Shown: positions 16,936 through 25,829, numbered from the stretch's first letter. The stretch is 42,579 bases of DNA from Bacillota bacterium (GCA_018903255.1 JAHIQT010000072.1:1-42579), one strand, 5' to 3'. Notes: generated by a model from the letters alone, not told the origin. Numbers and translations: made by a program.

Positions 16936-17499
16936 CTAAATCCATAGCTTATTTATAAATTTTTTTCTTTCTGTTTCGTATAAATTGTTCCCCTGGGTAT
17001 CAATCACCACAATGGCCGGAAAATCTTCAACTTCAATTTTTCGAATCGCTTCAGTTCCAAGATCCTCATAGGCGATGATCTCAACTGATTTGATACAATC
17101 CTGCAATAATGCCCCGGCGCCACCGACACAGGCAAAATAAACCGCATCATTGCTGATCATACTATTGATGACCCGCTCACTTCTATTGCCCTTGCCAATC
17201 ATACCACCCAGTCCCTGGTCCAGCAGCTCTGGGGTATAGACATCCATTCGGCCACTCGTTGTCGGCCCGGCTGAGCCAATAATCTCTCCGGGTTTGGCCG
17301 GGCAGGGTCCGACATAATAAATGATTTCATCAGTGAAATCCATCGGTAAAGGCAGTCCCTTTTCCAGAGCTAGGCTCATCCGCTGATGCGCTGCATCCCG
17401 GGCTGTATAAATGATCCCGGAAATCCTGACATGGTCTCCGGCTTTTAACTTTTTTCGTTCCTTTTTTCGCAAAGGTGTTCTGATCTCAATAACAGCCAT
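16936..17499 (-). CDS. Fumarate hydratase, class I, beta (C-terminal) subunit
   Basis: This 187-residue protein corresponds to the C-terminal swivelling domain of iron-sulfur hydro-lyases. Typical parts are DHVRISGIIYTARDAAHQR, FTDEIIYYVGPCPAKPGEIIGSAGPTTSGRMD (residues about 57-90) and MIGKGNR. Together with the alpha subunit it hydrates fumarate to malate using a [4Fe-4S] cluster, so it should be oxygen-sensitive. Its ATG abuts the stop of the alpha gene with no spacer, so translation is likely coupled. Tartrate dehydratase is the main alternative; nothing nearby suggests tartrate use. Confidence 0.9.
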   Translation of the reverse strand: MAVIEIRTPLRKKERKKLKAGDHVRISGIIYTARDAAHQRMSLALEKGLPLPMDFTDEIIYYVGPCPAKPGEIIGSAGPTTSGRMDVYTPELLDQGLGGMIGKGNRSERVINSMISNDAVYFACVGGAGALLQDCIKSVEIIAYEDLGTEAIRKIEVEDFPAIVVIDTQGNNLYETERKKFINKLWI

Positions 17500-18342
17500 C
17501 TATAATTCCCTTTCCACATGTCGATTCACATAACAGGATATATTAACCGCCACCGGCAGTCCTGCTATATGGGTCGGAAAGACTTCCACATTGACACCCA
17601 GTACGGTGTTGATTCCGCCCAGACCCATTGGTCCGATTCCCAGTGCATTGGAGGCTTCTAATAAGTAGTCTTCCAGCGCTTCGATATGGTCGAGTCGATT
17701 ATGTTCGCCCAAGGGTCGACCGAGCGCTTCCTTTGCCATTAATGCGGCTTTTTCCATGGTACCACCAACCCCGACCCCCACCACAATCGGTGCGCAGGCA
17801 TTAGGACTGCCAGTTTCCACCGTCTTAAGCACAAAGTCTTTAACCCCCGCCATGCCATCTGATGGTTTTAGCATTTTCAGGGCGCTGGTATTTTCACTGC
17901 CAAAGCCCTTGGGTAAGATTTTTATTTTTAACCGATCACCCGGAACAACCTGATAATGAATCACCGCCGGGGTATTGTTTCCAGTATTGGTGCGGATAAA
18001 GGGATCCGCAACAACTGATTTTCGCAGGTAGCCTTCCTGATATCCTTTGGCCACCCCGGCCTGGAGCGCCTCTTCAAGACTTCCCCCTTCAATGGTCAGA
18101 TCCTGTCCAAAGGTGACAAACATCACAACCATACCCGTGTCCTGACAAATCGGGATATTTTTAGTTTTAGCAATTTCAAAGTTACAAAGCATGGTGTCTA
18201 GAATCTCTTTTCCATTGACAGATTCTTCCGATCCCCTTGCCCTTAGCAGTCCTTCTCTCATATCCGCTGATAAATGGGTGTTGGCTTCAATGCACATCTC
18301 TGCGACATGATCGATAATCTGCTGAATTCCAATTTTTTTCAC
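17500..18342 (-). CDS. Fumarate hydratase, class I, alpha (N-terminal) subunit
   Basis: The 280-residue subunit carries the [4Fe-4S] cluster. Candidate cysteine ligands sit in IPICQDTGM (about residue 62) and in PNACAPIVVGVGVGG (about residue 185), with another near the N-terminus in EMCIEAN. The glycine-rich GVGVGGTMEKAALMAKEAL is diagnostic for the family. In an anaerobe this reaction links malate and fumarate for aspartate and precursor synthesis. The start is GTG at 18342, six bases after AAGGAG. It is followed without a gap by the beta subunit. Confidence 0.9.
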   Translation of the reverse strand: MKKIGIQQIIDHVAEMCIEANTHLSADMREGLLRARGSEESVNGKEILDTMLCNFEIAKTKNIPICQDTGMVVMFVTFGQDLTIEGGSLEEALQAGVAKGYQEGYLRKSVVADPFIRTNTGNNTPAVIHYQVVPGDRLKIKILPKGFGSENTSALKMLKPSDGMAGVKDFVLKTVETGSPNACAPIVVGVGVGGTMEKAALMAKEALGRPLGEHNRLDHIEALEDYLLEASNALGIGPMGLGGINTVLGVNVEVFPTHIAGLPVAVNISCYVNRHVEREL

Positions 18343-18367
18343 TGTGCTCTCCTTATTTTATGTTCTT

Positions 18368-19468
18368 TTATAACTTATCAACTTGATCATCACAGTCTTG
18401 TTCGATCTGCCTTGCCTTATCTTTTCCAATTCGGATCGAATGAACGGACAGATATATCCCACCAAAAAGAATGATGAAATAAAAGCTGATCAGACGCCAA
18501 ATTATCATCGCCACCGCGGTATTGCCAAGCCCGTAAATTGGTCCAAACAAGAGCAAAAATCCTGCTTCCGCTCCCCCGGCAGCACCAGGTGTGGGGACAA
18601 ATGCCACGGCAACATAAAGGATTGCCTGAAGTGAAATAATCGTAACCGCATTACTATCATGCAAGCCCAATGAACGATACACCCAGTAATTGACTGAGTA
18701 GAGTACCAGTATTTGCGAAATGGAAACTGCAAATAATTTCAAGGTTTGCAGTTTATGGCTTTTTAATTCTTCAATGGCGATCTGATATTCTCTGATAAAG
18801 TGTTTGACCTTCTCGCGATACTTTGTCGCATTTTTTAAAATACGAAACTTCAGTAAAAGCTCCAAACAGCCCAGCATTATCGTTTTTGCCGCATTGACGT
18901 TAAAAGCCAAAATAAAGATTAATACCACCCCGGCTATATTCACAATCAGCCCAATCGCAATCAGCCATTTGGCGGCTTCCAAACTCTGGTGTAAGGTTGT
19001 GATGCTGAGTATCGTGGCGATAATCGCCAGAAAGGTTACTGAGACCTGATACAATGCATATTTTTGAACAAGTACCGCGGTACCCGAACCAAATGTATAA
19101 TTTTTCCTGGACATTTCATAGAGTTGCAGAGGCTGACCTCCAGTGGCACTGGGTGTGATTAAATTATAATACTGACCAATCATCGTCACTGTCCAGGCAA
19201 AATGAAAGGTCTCATCAGGATTATCCCGACGCATCAGTTTTAACAGCATCACGGCTTCTAATGACCAGTATATAAAAACACAGCCAATTCCCAGCAACAG
19301 AAAATAACCATTGGCCTGCTTAATGGTCCTCAAAAACGTTTCCGGATCAACTTGTGTTAAGATGATAACCGCTGTCGCGCTAATTAGCAAAATAAAAAAC
19401 AAATAGTTCGAGTATTTTTTCCAGAATTTTGATTTCCAAAACTTTTCTTTGCTTCTGGCTTGATCCAT
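18368..19468 (-). CDS. Flippase-like membrane protein, lysyl-PG synthase TM-domain / UPF0104 (YbhN) family
   Basis: The 366-residue protein has about eight hydrophobic segments and matches the lysylphosphatidylglycerol synthase N-terminal membrane domain. Marks are IYWSLEAVMLLKLMRR, TPSATGGQPLQLYEMSR (about residues 105-121) and FVPTPGAAGGAEAGFLLLF (about 295-313). Stand-alone members lack the tRNA-dependent catalytic domain and are thought to move lipid-linked substrates. What it moves is unknown. It is first in the unit with fumarase; the metabolic link is not evident and may be only positional. GGTGG lies seven bases before the ATG. Confidence 0.85.
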   Translation of the reverse strand: MDQARSKEKFWKSKFWKKYSNYLFFILLISATAVIILTQVDPETFLRTIKQANGYFLLLGIGCVFIYWSLEAVMLLKLMRRDNPDETFHFAWTVTMIGQYYNLITPSATGGQPLQLYEMSRKNYTFGSGTAVLVQKYALYQVSVTFLAIIATILSITTLHQSLEAAKWLIAIGLIVNIAGVVLIFILAFNVNAAKTIMLGCLELLLKFRILKNATKYREKVKHFIREYQIAIEELKSHKLQTLKLFAVSISQILVLYSVNYWVYRSLGLHDSNAVTIISLQAILYVAVAFVPTPGAAGGAEAGFLLLFGPIYGLGNTAVAMIIWRLISFYFIILFGGIYLSVHSIRIGKDKARQIEQDCDDQVDKL

Positions 19469-19497
19469 TGTCTACCACCCTATTTTTGATTGAATCA

Positions 19498-19525
19498 ATT
19501 ATAACACACTGTTATGGTAAAGTAA
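19498..19525 (-). promoter_or_regulatory. Promoter of the flippase-fumarase unit, with an inverted repeat
   Basis: Read leftward, TTACTT (19520-19525) and TATAAT (19498-19503) are 16 bases apart, with an extended TG before the -10. ATAACA-CAC-TGTTAT (19501-19515), an inverted repeat with 6-bp arms, covers the spacer and overlaps the -10. That placement suits a repressor site. No regulator is assigned. Confidence 0.55.
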
Positions 19526-19540
19526 TGTAATTTTCAGCTG

Positions 19541-19570
19541 TTTTCATAAAATTTTCATGAAATTTTCATA
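19541..19570. repeat. Short tandem repeat, three copies of about 11 bases
   Basis: Three consecutive copies of TTTTCATRA-type units stand between the trmL stop and the flippase promoter, one helical turn apart. The middle junction forms TTTCATGAAA, a palindrome. It may be an upstream activator or AT-rich UP-like element, or a chance low-complexity tract. Confidence 0.4.
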
Positions 19571-19579
19571 AATTTGATA

Positions 19580-20044
19580 CTAAATCAATCCTTTAAACTG
19601 ATGCTGCCGCAGGGCTTCATATAAAACGATGTTAACAGCATTTGAAAGATTCAGTGAACGGGCCTTTTGATGATTTCTCATCGGAATGCGAAACCGATTC
19701 TCTGCATGGCTTTCATGAATTTCTGGGGGTATTCCGGCGGTTTCTTTTCCAAACATCAGAAAAGCATCCGCGTCATAGCTAATCTGATGATAAAACTTAG
19801 TCGCTTTGGTTGTTAAAATATAAAGCTTGGCTTCTGGATTTTTTTCTAGAAACTGCTCAAAAGAATCGTAGATACTCACCTTAACTAACTCCCAGTAATC
19901 CAGACCAGCCCGTTTTAATTGTTTTTCGTCGAGTGAAAAACCCAGCGGTTTGATCAGATGAAGATTTGTCTCGGTCAAGGCACAGGTTCTGGCGATATTT
20001 CCAGTATTTTGTGGTATTTCTGGTTGGTATAGTACAATATTCAT
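19580..20044 (-). CDS. trmL: tRNA (cytidine(34)-2'-O)-methyltransferase
   Basis: TrmL is a SPOUT-fold enzyme that 2'-O-methylates the wobble base of leucine tRNAs. The N-terminus NIVLYQPEIPQNTGNIARTC is diagnostic. The knotted SAM site follows with LMFGKETAGIPPEI and RIPMRNHQKARSLNLSNAV near residues 105-145. Length from 20044 is 154 residues, as expected. AAGGA lies six to seven bases before that ATG; the ATG at 20050 overlaps the site. Confidence 0.94.
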   Translation of the reverse strand: MNIVLYQPEIPQNTGNIARTCALTETNLHLIKPLGFSLDEKQLKRAGLDYWELVKVSIYDSFEQFLEKNPEAKLYILTTKATKFYHQISYDADAFLMFGKETAGIPPEIHESHAENRFRIPMRNHQKARSLNLSNAVNIVLYEALRQHQFKGLI

Positions 20045-20182
20045 GTTCATTCCTTTTCATTTTGTATTTGTTCACTGATATTATAATCGAAAAAAGTCCA
20101 ATTTTTTGCTTTTTTAAGATAATCCTGATCTTCCAGGAACATTTAAAACCAACAAAGAAATTGAACTTTTATGACTGGTTGT

Positions 20183-21478
20183 TTATTGAATGGTATCCCC
20201 ATTGATACTACTTTTCTTTGAATCCGGTTTTTGATTCGTTTTCGGCAAATAGATTGAAAAGGTGCTCCCCTTGTTTGGAATTGAGTCAATCTTTATTTTG
20301 CCATTATGTTTTTTGACGATGTAGTCGGCAATATTCAAGCCCAAACCGACTCCGCCGGTTTCTCGATTTCTGGCATCGTCGACCCGATAAAAGCGGCTAA
20401 AAACCTTTGCCTTATCTTCTTCGGTGAGGCCGATTCCGGTGTCCTTCACCTCGATAACCAGGTGTCGTTTTCCCTGAACCAGACACAATTGAACCTTACC
20501 GCCAATTGGTGTATATTTAATGGCATTATCCACTAAAATTCGGACCGCTTGCTTCAATCGTTCTTCATCACCCCGGTATTGAATTCCGGACGAAATATTT
20601 TCACTCAATTCGATTTCTTTTTCATTGGCTAATTCAGTCATCAGATCGACCATTTGTTGACACATCGAGGATAAATCAAAAACTTCCTTGTCAATCGCCA
20701 ACCGCTGATTCTCGGCCTGAGCCAGTAGCAATAGCTCAGAAATGAGTTTGGCCATGGTTTCTCCCTCACTGGCGATGTTGTTGAGCCACTTCATATTATC
20801 TTTAATCTGTTCTTCTTCTTTGAGCTTCAACACCTCGACATTGGTTTGGATCACTGTCAGCGGGGTTCGTAGTTCATGGGAAGCATTGGCAATAAACTTT
20901 TTTTGATCTTCAAAGGTATCTCGAATCGGTTGCAGGGATTTTCCGGCCAAAAAATAAGAGATCGGCACCAGCACTGCAATCGAACCAATTCCGATTAAAA
21001 ACAAAAAGGAAATGACATAGGCAATAATCGATCGCTCCGTGGAAATCTGCTGAAATACCTGGAGGACATAGTCGTTGGAGTTATTGGAATAAGGCAGGGT
21101 ATAAACACGATATTCAATATTTTCCGAGACCAGCAGATTAAATTGCGGGGTTTCATTCTTATTAATGGATAACTCGTATCCCATCATAATCAAATTGCGA
21201 TCATCCACCTTCATCGATTTGACAATATTGCTGCTGTCCCACATGATAAACTGATAACCGAATTTATCATGCACAGAATCACCGGAATTGATCGGCTGGG
21301 AGCTTGTCTGGCCATTATTTTGGATTATTTCCTTGGCCACCGTGGTCAAATACATTTCTCCGGAAAGACTGAGACTCCAGTTTACTAAAAACCCCAGCAG
21401 AAAAATGAACATAAACATGAAGATCACCAGGATCAGGGTATTGAACAGGGTGATCTTGCGCTTGATTTCTTTAAACAT
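20183..21478 (-). CDS. Sensor histidine kinase (OmpR-system partner)
   Basis: The 431-residue kinase has two membrane helices (about 12-35 and 152-176) flanking an extracytoplasmic sensing domain of about 115 residues. The HisKA motif ANASHELRTPLTV (His near 204) follows, then the ATPase domain with N-box DNAIKYTP, G1 DTGIGL and G2 GGVGLGLNIADYIV. No HAMP domain is obvious. The signal is unknown. It follows its regulator gene by 18 bases. A TCCTG/CAGGA hairpin without a good T-tail stands downstream. Confidence 0.93.
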   Translation of the reverse strand: MFKEIKRKITLFNTLILVIFMFMFIFLLGFLVNWSLSLSGEMYLTTVAKEIIQNNGQTSSQPINSGDSVHDKFGYQFIMWDSSNIVKSMKVDDRNLIMMGYELSINKNETPQFNLLVSENIEYRVYTLPYSNNSNDYVLQVFQQISTERSIIAYVISFLFLIGIGSIAVLVPISYFLAGKSLQPIRDTFEDQKKFIANASHELRTPLTVIQTNVEVLKLKEEEQIKDNMKWLNNIASEGETMAKLISELLLLAQAENQRLAIDKEVFDLSSMCQQMVDLMTELANEKEIELSENISSGIQYRGDEERLKQAVRILVDNAIKYTPIGGKVQLCLVQGKRHLVIEVKDTGIGLTEEDKAKVFSRFYRVDDARNRETGGVGLGLNIADYIVKKHNGKIKIDSIPNKGSTFSIYLPKTNQKPDSKKSSINGDTIQ

Positions 21479-21496
21479 GGGCCTTAACTCTCCAAC

Positions 21497-22165
21497 CTAT
21501 TTTTTCCCAAGTGTATAGCCTACCCCTCGGATGGTATCAATTTTAACCTGGGTGTCGACAATTTTTTTGCGCAGATTGTGAACATAGATTTCAATATTGT
21601 TTTCATTGACTTCTTTATCAAATCCCCAGACGCGGTCGAGAATCTGTTCCCGCGTAAAAACCTGATTGGGTCTTTTTAAGAGCATTTCCAGAATCTTTGC
21701 TTCCTTGACTGATAATTTGAATTCCTTATTTTCAGTTTGCAGGATGTTCTTTTTGGTATTGAAACTGACGTCTTCAAAAACAATCGTCTCGCCCTTAATG
21801 CCGTGATCCGGACGGCGTCCTAGAGCTCGAATCCGGGCAAACAATTCTTTGGCTGAAAAAGGTTTGATTAAATAGTCATCGGCTCCCAAATCTAATCCTT
21901 TTACCTTATCATCAATGGTACCCTTGGCCGTCAGCATCAGCACCGGGGTGTTGATCCCCTGGTCGCGGATCTGCTGCAGAATTTCAATGCCACTTTTAAT
22001 CGGCAGCATAATATCTAAAACAATGACATCATAAATGGGATTCAATGCAAATAACAGACCTTCCTCCCCATCGTTGGCAATGTCACAATCGATGTTTTGT
22101 ATTTTACATAATTCCTGGAGTGCATCGGTTATTTTTTTTTCGTCTTCTACAAATAATATACGCAT
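21497..22165 (-). CDS. OmpR/PhoB-family response regulator
   Basis: A receiver domain (MRILFVEDEKKI; phosphoacceptor Asp near 51 in VIVLDIMLP; Lys in LIKPFSAKE) is joined to a winged-helix DNA-binding domain (FTREQILDRVWG, ENNIEIYVHNLRKK, IRGVGYTL). AAGGAG stands eight bases before the ATG at 22165, giving 222 residues. The longer frame from 22210 lacks a site. It pairs with the kinase downstream and is divergent from a second two-component system. Confidence 0.94.
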   Translation of the reverse strand: MRILFVEDEKKITDALQELCKIQNIDCDIANDGEEGLLFALNPIYDVIVLDIMLPIKSGIEILQQIRDQGINTPVLMLTAKGTIDDKVKGLDLGADDYLIKPFSAKELFARIRALGRRPDHGIKGETIVFEDVSFNTKKNILQTENKEFKLSVKEAKILEMLLKRPNQVFTREQILDRVWGFDKEVNENNIEIYVHNLRKKIVDTQVKIDTIRGVGYTLGKK

Positions 22166-22313
22166 AAAGCGACTCCTTCCATATTTTGGATTTTGATTAT
22201 AAGCTAACATCTAATTATAGAGCCAAAATCTTAAAGCTATATAAAACAAAGAAAATATGATATTATTCTAGGGTAATCGAAAATTACCTTACCGACCAAT
22301 TGTTAATCTGTTG

Positions 22314-22414
22314 TGACCGAGGGGCAGACCCGCTGCTGCGGGATCGGACTAGTCGCCGCCGTGTTCACCGCGACACAAACAACATGATGCAACAAGGGTC
22401 TGACCCCTAGGTCA
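22314..22414. repeat. GC-rich REP/MITE-like element with imperfect terminal inverted repeats
   Basis: TGACCGAGGGGCAGACCC (22314-22331) and the complement of GGGTCTGACCCCTAGGTCA (22396-22414) match except for one substitution and one gap. The core of about 64 bases is GC-rich against an AT-rich background and contains smaller inverted pieces. GGGGTCAGACCCC-type ends occur in REP sequences mobilised by IS200-like REP-associated transposases. No transposase is in the window. It lies between two divergent regulator genes. Confidence 0.6.
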
Positions 22415-22468
22415 TTGTCGACACTACTTTTTTCTTTTTTATTTATCAATTGGTTATGGAGGTTCCTC

Positions 22469-23146
22469 ATGAAAGAAATACTGATTATCGAAGATGATAA
22501 AAAGATATCCCGGATCATTGAACTGCAGCTTAAGCATGCGGGCTTTGCGACAGTTATGGCTTTTACCGGCCGTGAAGGAATTGAAGCCTATCATCAGAAC
22601 CCAGATTTTGATCTGATTTTACTGGATATTATGCTGCCGGAGGTTTCCGGTTATGATGTTCTAAAATATATTAAAGCGCAGAATCACCACCTGCCGATTA
22701 TCCTGTTAACCGCCAGAGATGATACCAGTGATGTGGTCACCGGTTTTGAACTTGGTGCCGATGATTATGTCACCAAACCCTTTAACTTTGAAGAACTGCT
22801 GGCCCGGATCAAAGCTAACATCAGGAAAAACACCTCAGAAACTGCACAAAACAGCCATCTGGTTTTTAAAGATGTCGTCATCGATCTGGACTCTTTCAGC
22901 GTTAAGCGCCAGTCCCAGAAAGTCAGCTTGTCGCGGACTGAATTCGATCTATTTTATTATCTGGTGCTCAACCACGATCTGGTTCAGTCCCGGGAACAGA
23001 TCCTTGACAAAGTCTGGGGCTTTGATTATGACGGCGGCGATAATATTGTCGACGTCTATATTAAATATCTGCGCGACAAAATCGACCGGGATTTCGATCA
23101 AAAACTAATCCAAACCGTTCGGGGGCGGGGCTATGTGGTTCGATAA
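22469..23146 (+). CDS. OmpR/PhoB-family response regulator
   Basis: This 225-residue protein has a receiver domain (KEILIIEDDKKISRIIEL; Asp near 53 in LILLDIMLPEVSGYDVL; Lys in VTKPFNFEELLARI). The output domain is a winged helix (LSRTEFDLFYYL, SREQILDKVWGFDYDGG, IDVYIKYL-like helix, VRGRGYVVR). GGAGG lies six bases before the ATG at 22469, which rejects an upstream in-frame TTG/ATG extension to 22415. Its gene overlaps the kinase gene by 14 bases, so translation is coupled. It is only 55 bases from the REP-like element, which may sit in its promoter. Confidence 0.94.
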   Translation: MKEILIIEDDKKISRIIELQLKHAGFATVMAFTGREGIEAYHQNPDFDLILLDIMLPEVSGYDVLKYIKAQNHHLPIILLTARDDTSDVVTGFELGADDYVTKPFNFEELLARIKANIRKNTSETAQNSHLVFKDVVIDLDSFSVKRQSQKVSLSRTEFDLFYYLVLNHDLVQSREQILDKVWGFDYDGGDNIVDVYIKYLRDKIDRDFDQKLIQTVRGRGYVVR

Positions 23147-24611
23147 GCTAAATATCCCCGGTCGAAAAAAGCCGCTGAAAATCTATCACCGAATCGTTTT
23201 CTTTTTCATTTTGGCTCTCACCGCAGTGCTGACCCTGTCATTTTTAATGGTGTTCTTTTTTTCGCAACAGCTGATTTTAAACGAAAGCAAATCGACGATG
23301 ATCCGCTTTAATCATTATGTCATCAATACCCTTGATGAAAACATGCCTGCCTTGCTCAGCTTACCAGCTGATGCCCGTCTGGAATTCATATCCAACAAAC
23401 TCTACCCCTATGTCAAGGATAACCCCCTGATTGCCTATCAGCTTAAAGATAACCAGGGTAATATTTATCAATCTTCAGAAATCCTGAGTGACTTACTGAT
23501 TGCCGAAAATCTGGAAAAGTACGATTTTCATTTATTTGAATTTAGCTTTGATGATGATAATGAACAGCTGGTCCTGGTCAACTCACTGCGACATAACCAG
23601 ATTGAATACTATTATCTGGGGTCTTACTATGTTCTCGAAGATGGCAATGTTATCTATCTTCAGATTATCAAAAACCTCAATGACAGTTACGTGTTTATGA
23701 CCACCTTGTTTGTCCTGATGATTGCCATCAGCATTCTAGGCTTAATCGCGATTATCTTAATCGGCATATACGGTACCAAACAAACCCTCAAACCGCTGAT
23801 TGAAATTTCGGAAACTGCTAAAAACATTACTGAAAACAACCTCAATGTCCGGATTGAAGAAACTGGCAACAAGGATGAGCTGGATCAGCTGATTATCTCT
23901 CTAAACCAGATGATTAAGAAACTGGAGTCGGCTTTTAATAACCAAAAGCGCTTTGTTTCTGATGCCTCCCATGAGCTGCGGATCCCGCTAACGGTTATTC
24001 AGGGTTATATTGATATTCTATCCGATTGGGGCAAGCATGATCCCCAGCTTCGGAATGAATCGATTGAAGCGATCCAGGATGAAATTCGGGGAATGAACAA
24101 GATCGTCGAAGACTTACTACTGATTACTCGGATTGAAAACAATTATTTTGATGAAGATTTTGTTGCTCTTGATATTTCGGTACTCCTGGAAAAAATATTT
24201 CATCAGTGTCAGATGATTGATCCGGATCATCAGTATATTCTGGAATCCTGCGACCAGGCCTTTATCCGTGGCAACGAAGGCCTGTTAATCCAGGCAATCC
24301 GGGGTCTTCTCGACAATAGCCGCAAATACACCCCGCTTGGCGGAACGATCACCCTGAGCTGTCGGATTAACCATAAAAAAATGAATGAAATTTCAGTCAG
24401 TGATACTGGCTGTGGCATTCCCTCCGCGGAACTTGAAAAAATCAAGGAACGATTTTACCGCATCAGCAGTGACCGTTCCCGATCAACCGGCGGTTCCGGC
24501 CTGGGTTTATCGATTATTGACAGCATCGTCAGTATTCATCGCGGCAAACTGATCATTAGCAGTCAACTCGGTCAGGGCACGAAAGCAGCTATTTTTCTTA
24601 AAAAGCATTAA
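23133..24611 (+). CDS. Sensor histidine kinase with HAMP domain
   Basis: A 492-residue membrane kinase. TM1 is at about residues 22-48, then an extracytoplasmic domain to about 190, TM2 about 190-215, and HAMP about 215-268 (LKPLIEISETAKNI to DELDQLIISLNQMI). HisKA FVSDASHELRIPLTVIQGY has its His near 280. The ATPase domain has DNSRKYTP, DTGCGIP and GGSGLGLSIIDSIV. It overlaps its regulator gene and reads the same way. Resemblance to ArlS/CssS-type kinases is general only; the signal is unknown. Confidence 0.94.
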   Translation: MWFDKLNIPGRKKPLKIYHRIVFFFILALTAVLTLSFLMVFFFSQQLILNESKSTMIRFNHYVINTLDENMPALLSLPADARLEFISNKLYPYVKDNPLIAYQLKDNQGNIYQSSEILSDLLIAENLEKYDFHLFEFSFDDDNEQLVLVNSLRHNQIEYYYLGSYYVLEDGNVIYLQIIKNLNDSYVFMTTLFVLMIAISILGLIAIILIGIYGTKQTLKPLIEISETAKNITENNLNVRIEETGNKDELDQLIISLNQMIKKLESAFNNQKRFVSDASHELRIPLTVIQGYIDILSDWGKHDPQLRNESIEAIQDEIRGMNKIVEDLLLITRIENNYFDEDFVALDISVLLEKIFHQCQMIDPDHQYILESCDQAFIRGNEGLLIQAIRGLLDNSRKYTPLGGTITLSCRINHKKMNEISVSDTGCGIPSAELEKIKERFYRISSDRSRSTGGSGLGLSIIDSIVSIHRGKLIISSQLGQGTKAAIFLKKH

Positions 24612-24615
24612 TCAG

Positions 24616-24638
24616 AAAAGGGGCGATCACATCGCCCC
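24616..24638 (-). terminator. Terminator after argD
   Basis: GGGGCGAT (24620-24627) and ATCGCCCC (24631-24638) form an 8-bp GC-rich stem around CAC. Read leftward it is followed by TTTT; rightward there is no T-run. It lies ten bases past the argD stop and may also mark the end of the converging kinase gene. Confidence 0.7.
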
Positions 24639-24647
24639 ACTCAATAA

Positions 24648-25820
24648 TTATAAACATTCTGCGAAAATCTGCACGGCCTGATCAATTTCTTTTTTGGTGA
24701 CGACCAGGGGCGGTACAAAACGAATCGCATTACTTCCAGCAGTGATTAGCAACAAACCTTTTTCCATCGCTTTAGCAACGATGACAGCCAGATCGGCATC
24801 AATCTGGACGCCGACAATCAGTCCCATCCCGCGAACTTCCTTAATCGCCGGATGGTCTTTTTGTAACGCTTCCAGTTTGGTTTTCAGATAATCCCCTTTT
24901 TCCGTTACCGCTTCAAAAAATCCAGTTGTCGTCAGGGTTTCGATCACATATTTAGCTGCTGCACAAACAAATGGATTCCCCCCAAAGGTGGACGCATGAG
25001 TTCCCGGTGTAAAAACTTCGGCGATATGCTCTTTGGCGATGATACCGCCGATCGGAACCCCACCACCTAAGCCTTTGGCCATGGTCACCACATCCGGCAC
25101 GACTCCATATTGCTGGTAAGCAAACAGTTTTCCGGAACGGCCGATCCCGGTTTGAACCTCATCAAAAATCAGGACAATGTTTTGCTCATCACAGATTTTT
25201 CGGACTTCTTTTAAATAGTCCGGATCGGCGGGATATATTCCGCCTTCGCCCTGAATCGGCTCTAAAATAATGCCACAGGTTTTAGGGCTGATCTGAGCCT
25301 TTAGTGCATCAATATCATTGTAAGCTACATGGTAGATTTCGGGCATCAGCGGTTCCAGATTTTCCTGGTATTTTTTCTGACCAGTGGCGGTAATGGCGGC
25401 ATAGGTACGGCCATGGAAGGACTGATTCATCGCAATGATTTCGACAGCGTCCTTGCTTTTTTTGAGCTTGCCGTAAACCCGGCACAGCTTTAAGGCCGCT
25501 TCGCTGGCTTCCGCGCCACTGTTACAAAAGAACACCTTGTCCAGTCCGCTGGCTTTGGTCAGCATCTCGGCCAACTCAATTCCCGGTTCTGACCAGTAAA
25601 GATTAGAAATATGTACCAGTTTTTCCATCTGTGCCTGCATCGCCGCCAACAGACCGGGATCGGAATGACCCAAGGCATCGACAGCGATTCCGGCGACAAA
25701 ATCAAGATATTCTTTGCCTTCACTATCCGTTAGCACACAGCCTTGACCCTTATCAAAGACCAGTGGAAAACGCTTATAGGTTGCCATGATCACATTGTTT
25801 GCTCGTGTTATTAAATCCAT
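24648..25820 (-). CDS. argD: Acetylornithine aminotransferase
   Basis: ArgD transfers an amino group from glutamate to N-acetylglutamate semialdehyde, giving N-acetylornithine. It is a class III PLP enzyme of 390 residues. Motifs are YLDFVAGIAVDALGHSDP near the N-terminus, FFCNSGAEASEAALK (about residue 95), SFHGRTYAAI, IFDEVQTGIGRSGK and the PLP lysine in DVVTMAKGLGGGVPIG (about residue 245). AGGAGG stands before the ATG. It is the last gene of the argCJBD unit; the gap to argB is nine bases. Confidence 0.96.
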   Translation of the reverse strand: MDLITRANNVIMATYKRFPLVFDKGQGCVLTDSEGKEYLDFVAGIAVDALGHSDPGLLAAMQAQMEKLVHISNLYWSEPGIELAEMLTKASGLDKVFFCNSGAEASEAALKLCRVYGKLKKSKDAVEIIAMNQSFHGRTYAAITATGQKKYQENLEPLMPEIYHVAYNDIDALKAQISPKTCGIILEPIQGEGGIYPADPDYLKEVRKICDEQNIVLIFDEVQTGIGRSGKLFAYQQYGVVPDVVTMAKGLGGGVPIGGIIAKEHIAEVFTPGTHASTFGGNPFVCAAAKYVIETLTTTGFFEAVTEKGDYLKTKLEALQKDHPAIKEVRGMGLIVGVQIDADLAVIVAKAMEKGLLLITAGSNAIRFVPPLVVTKKEIDQAVQIFAECL

Positions 25821-25829
25821 TTTGTCCTC

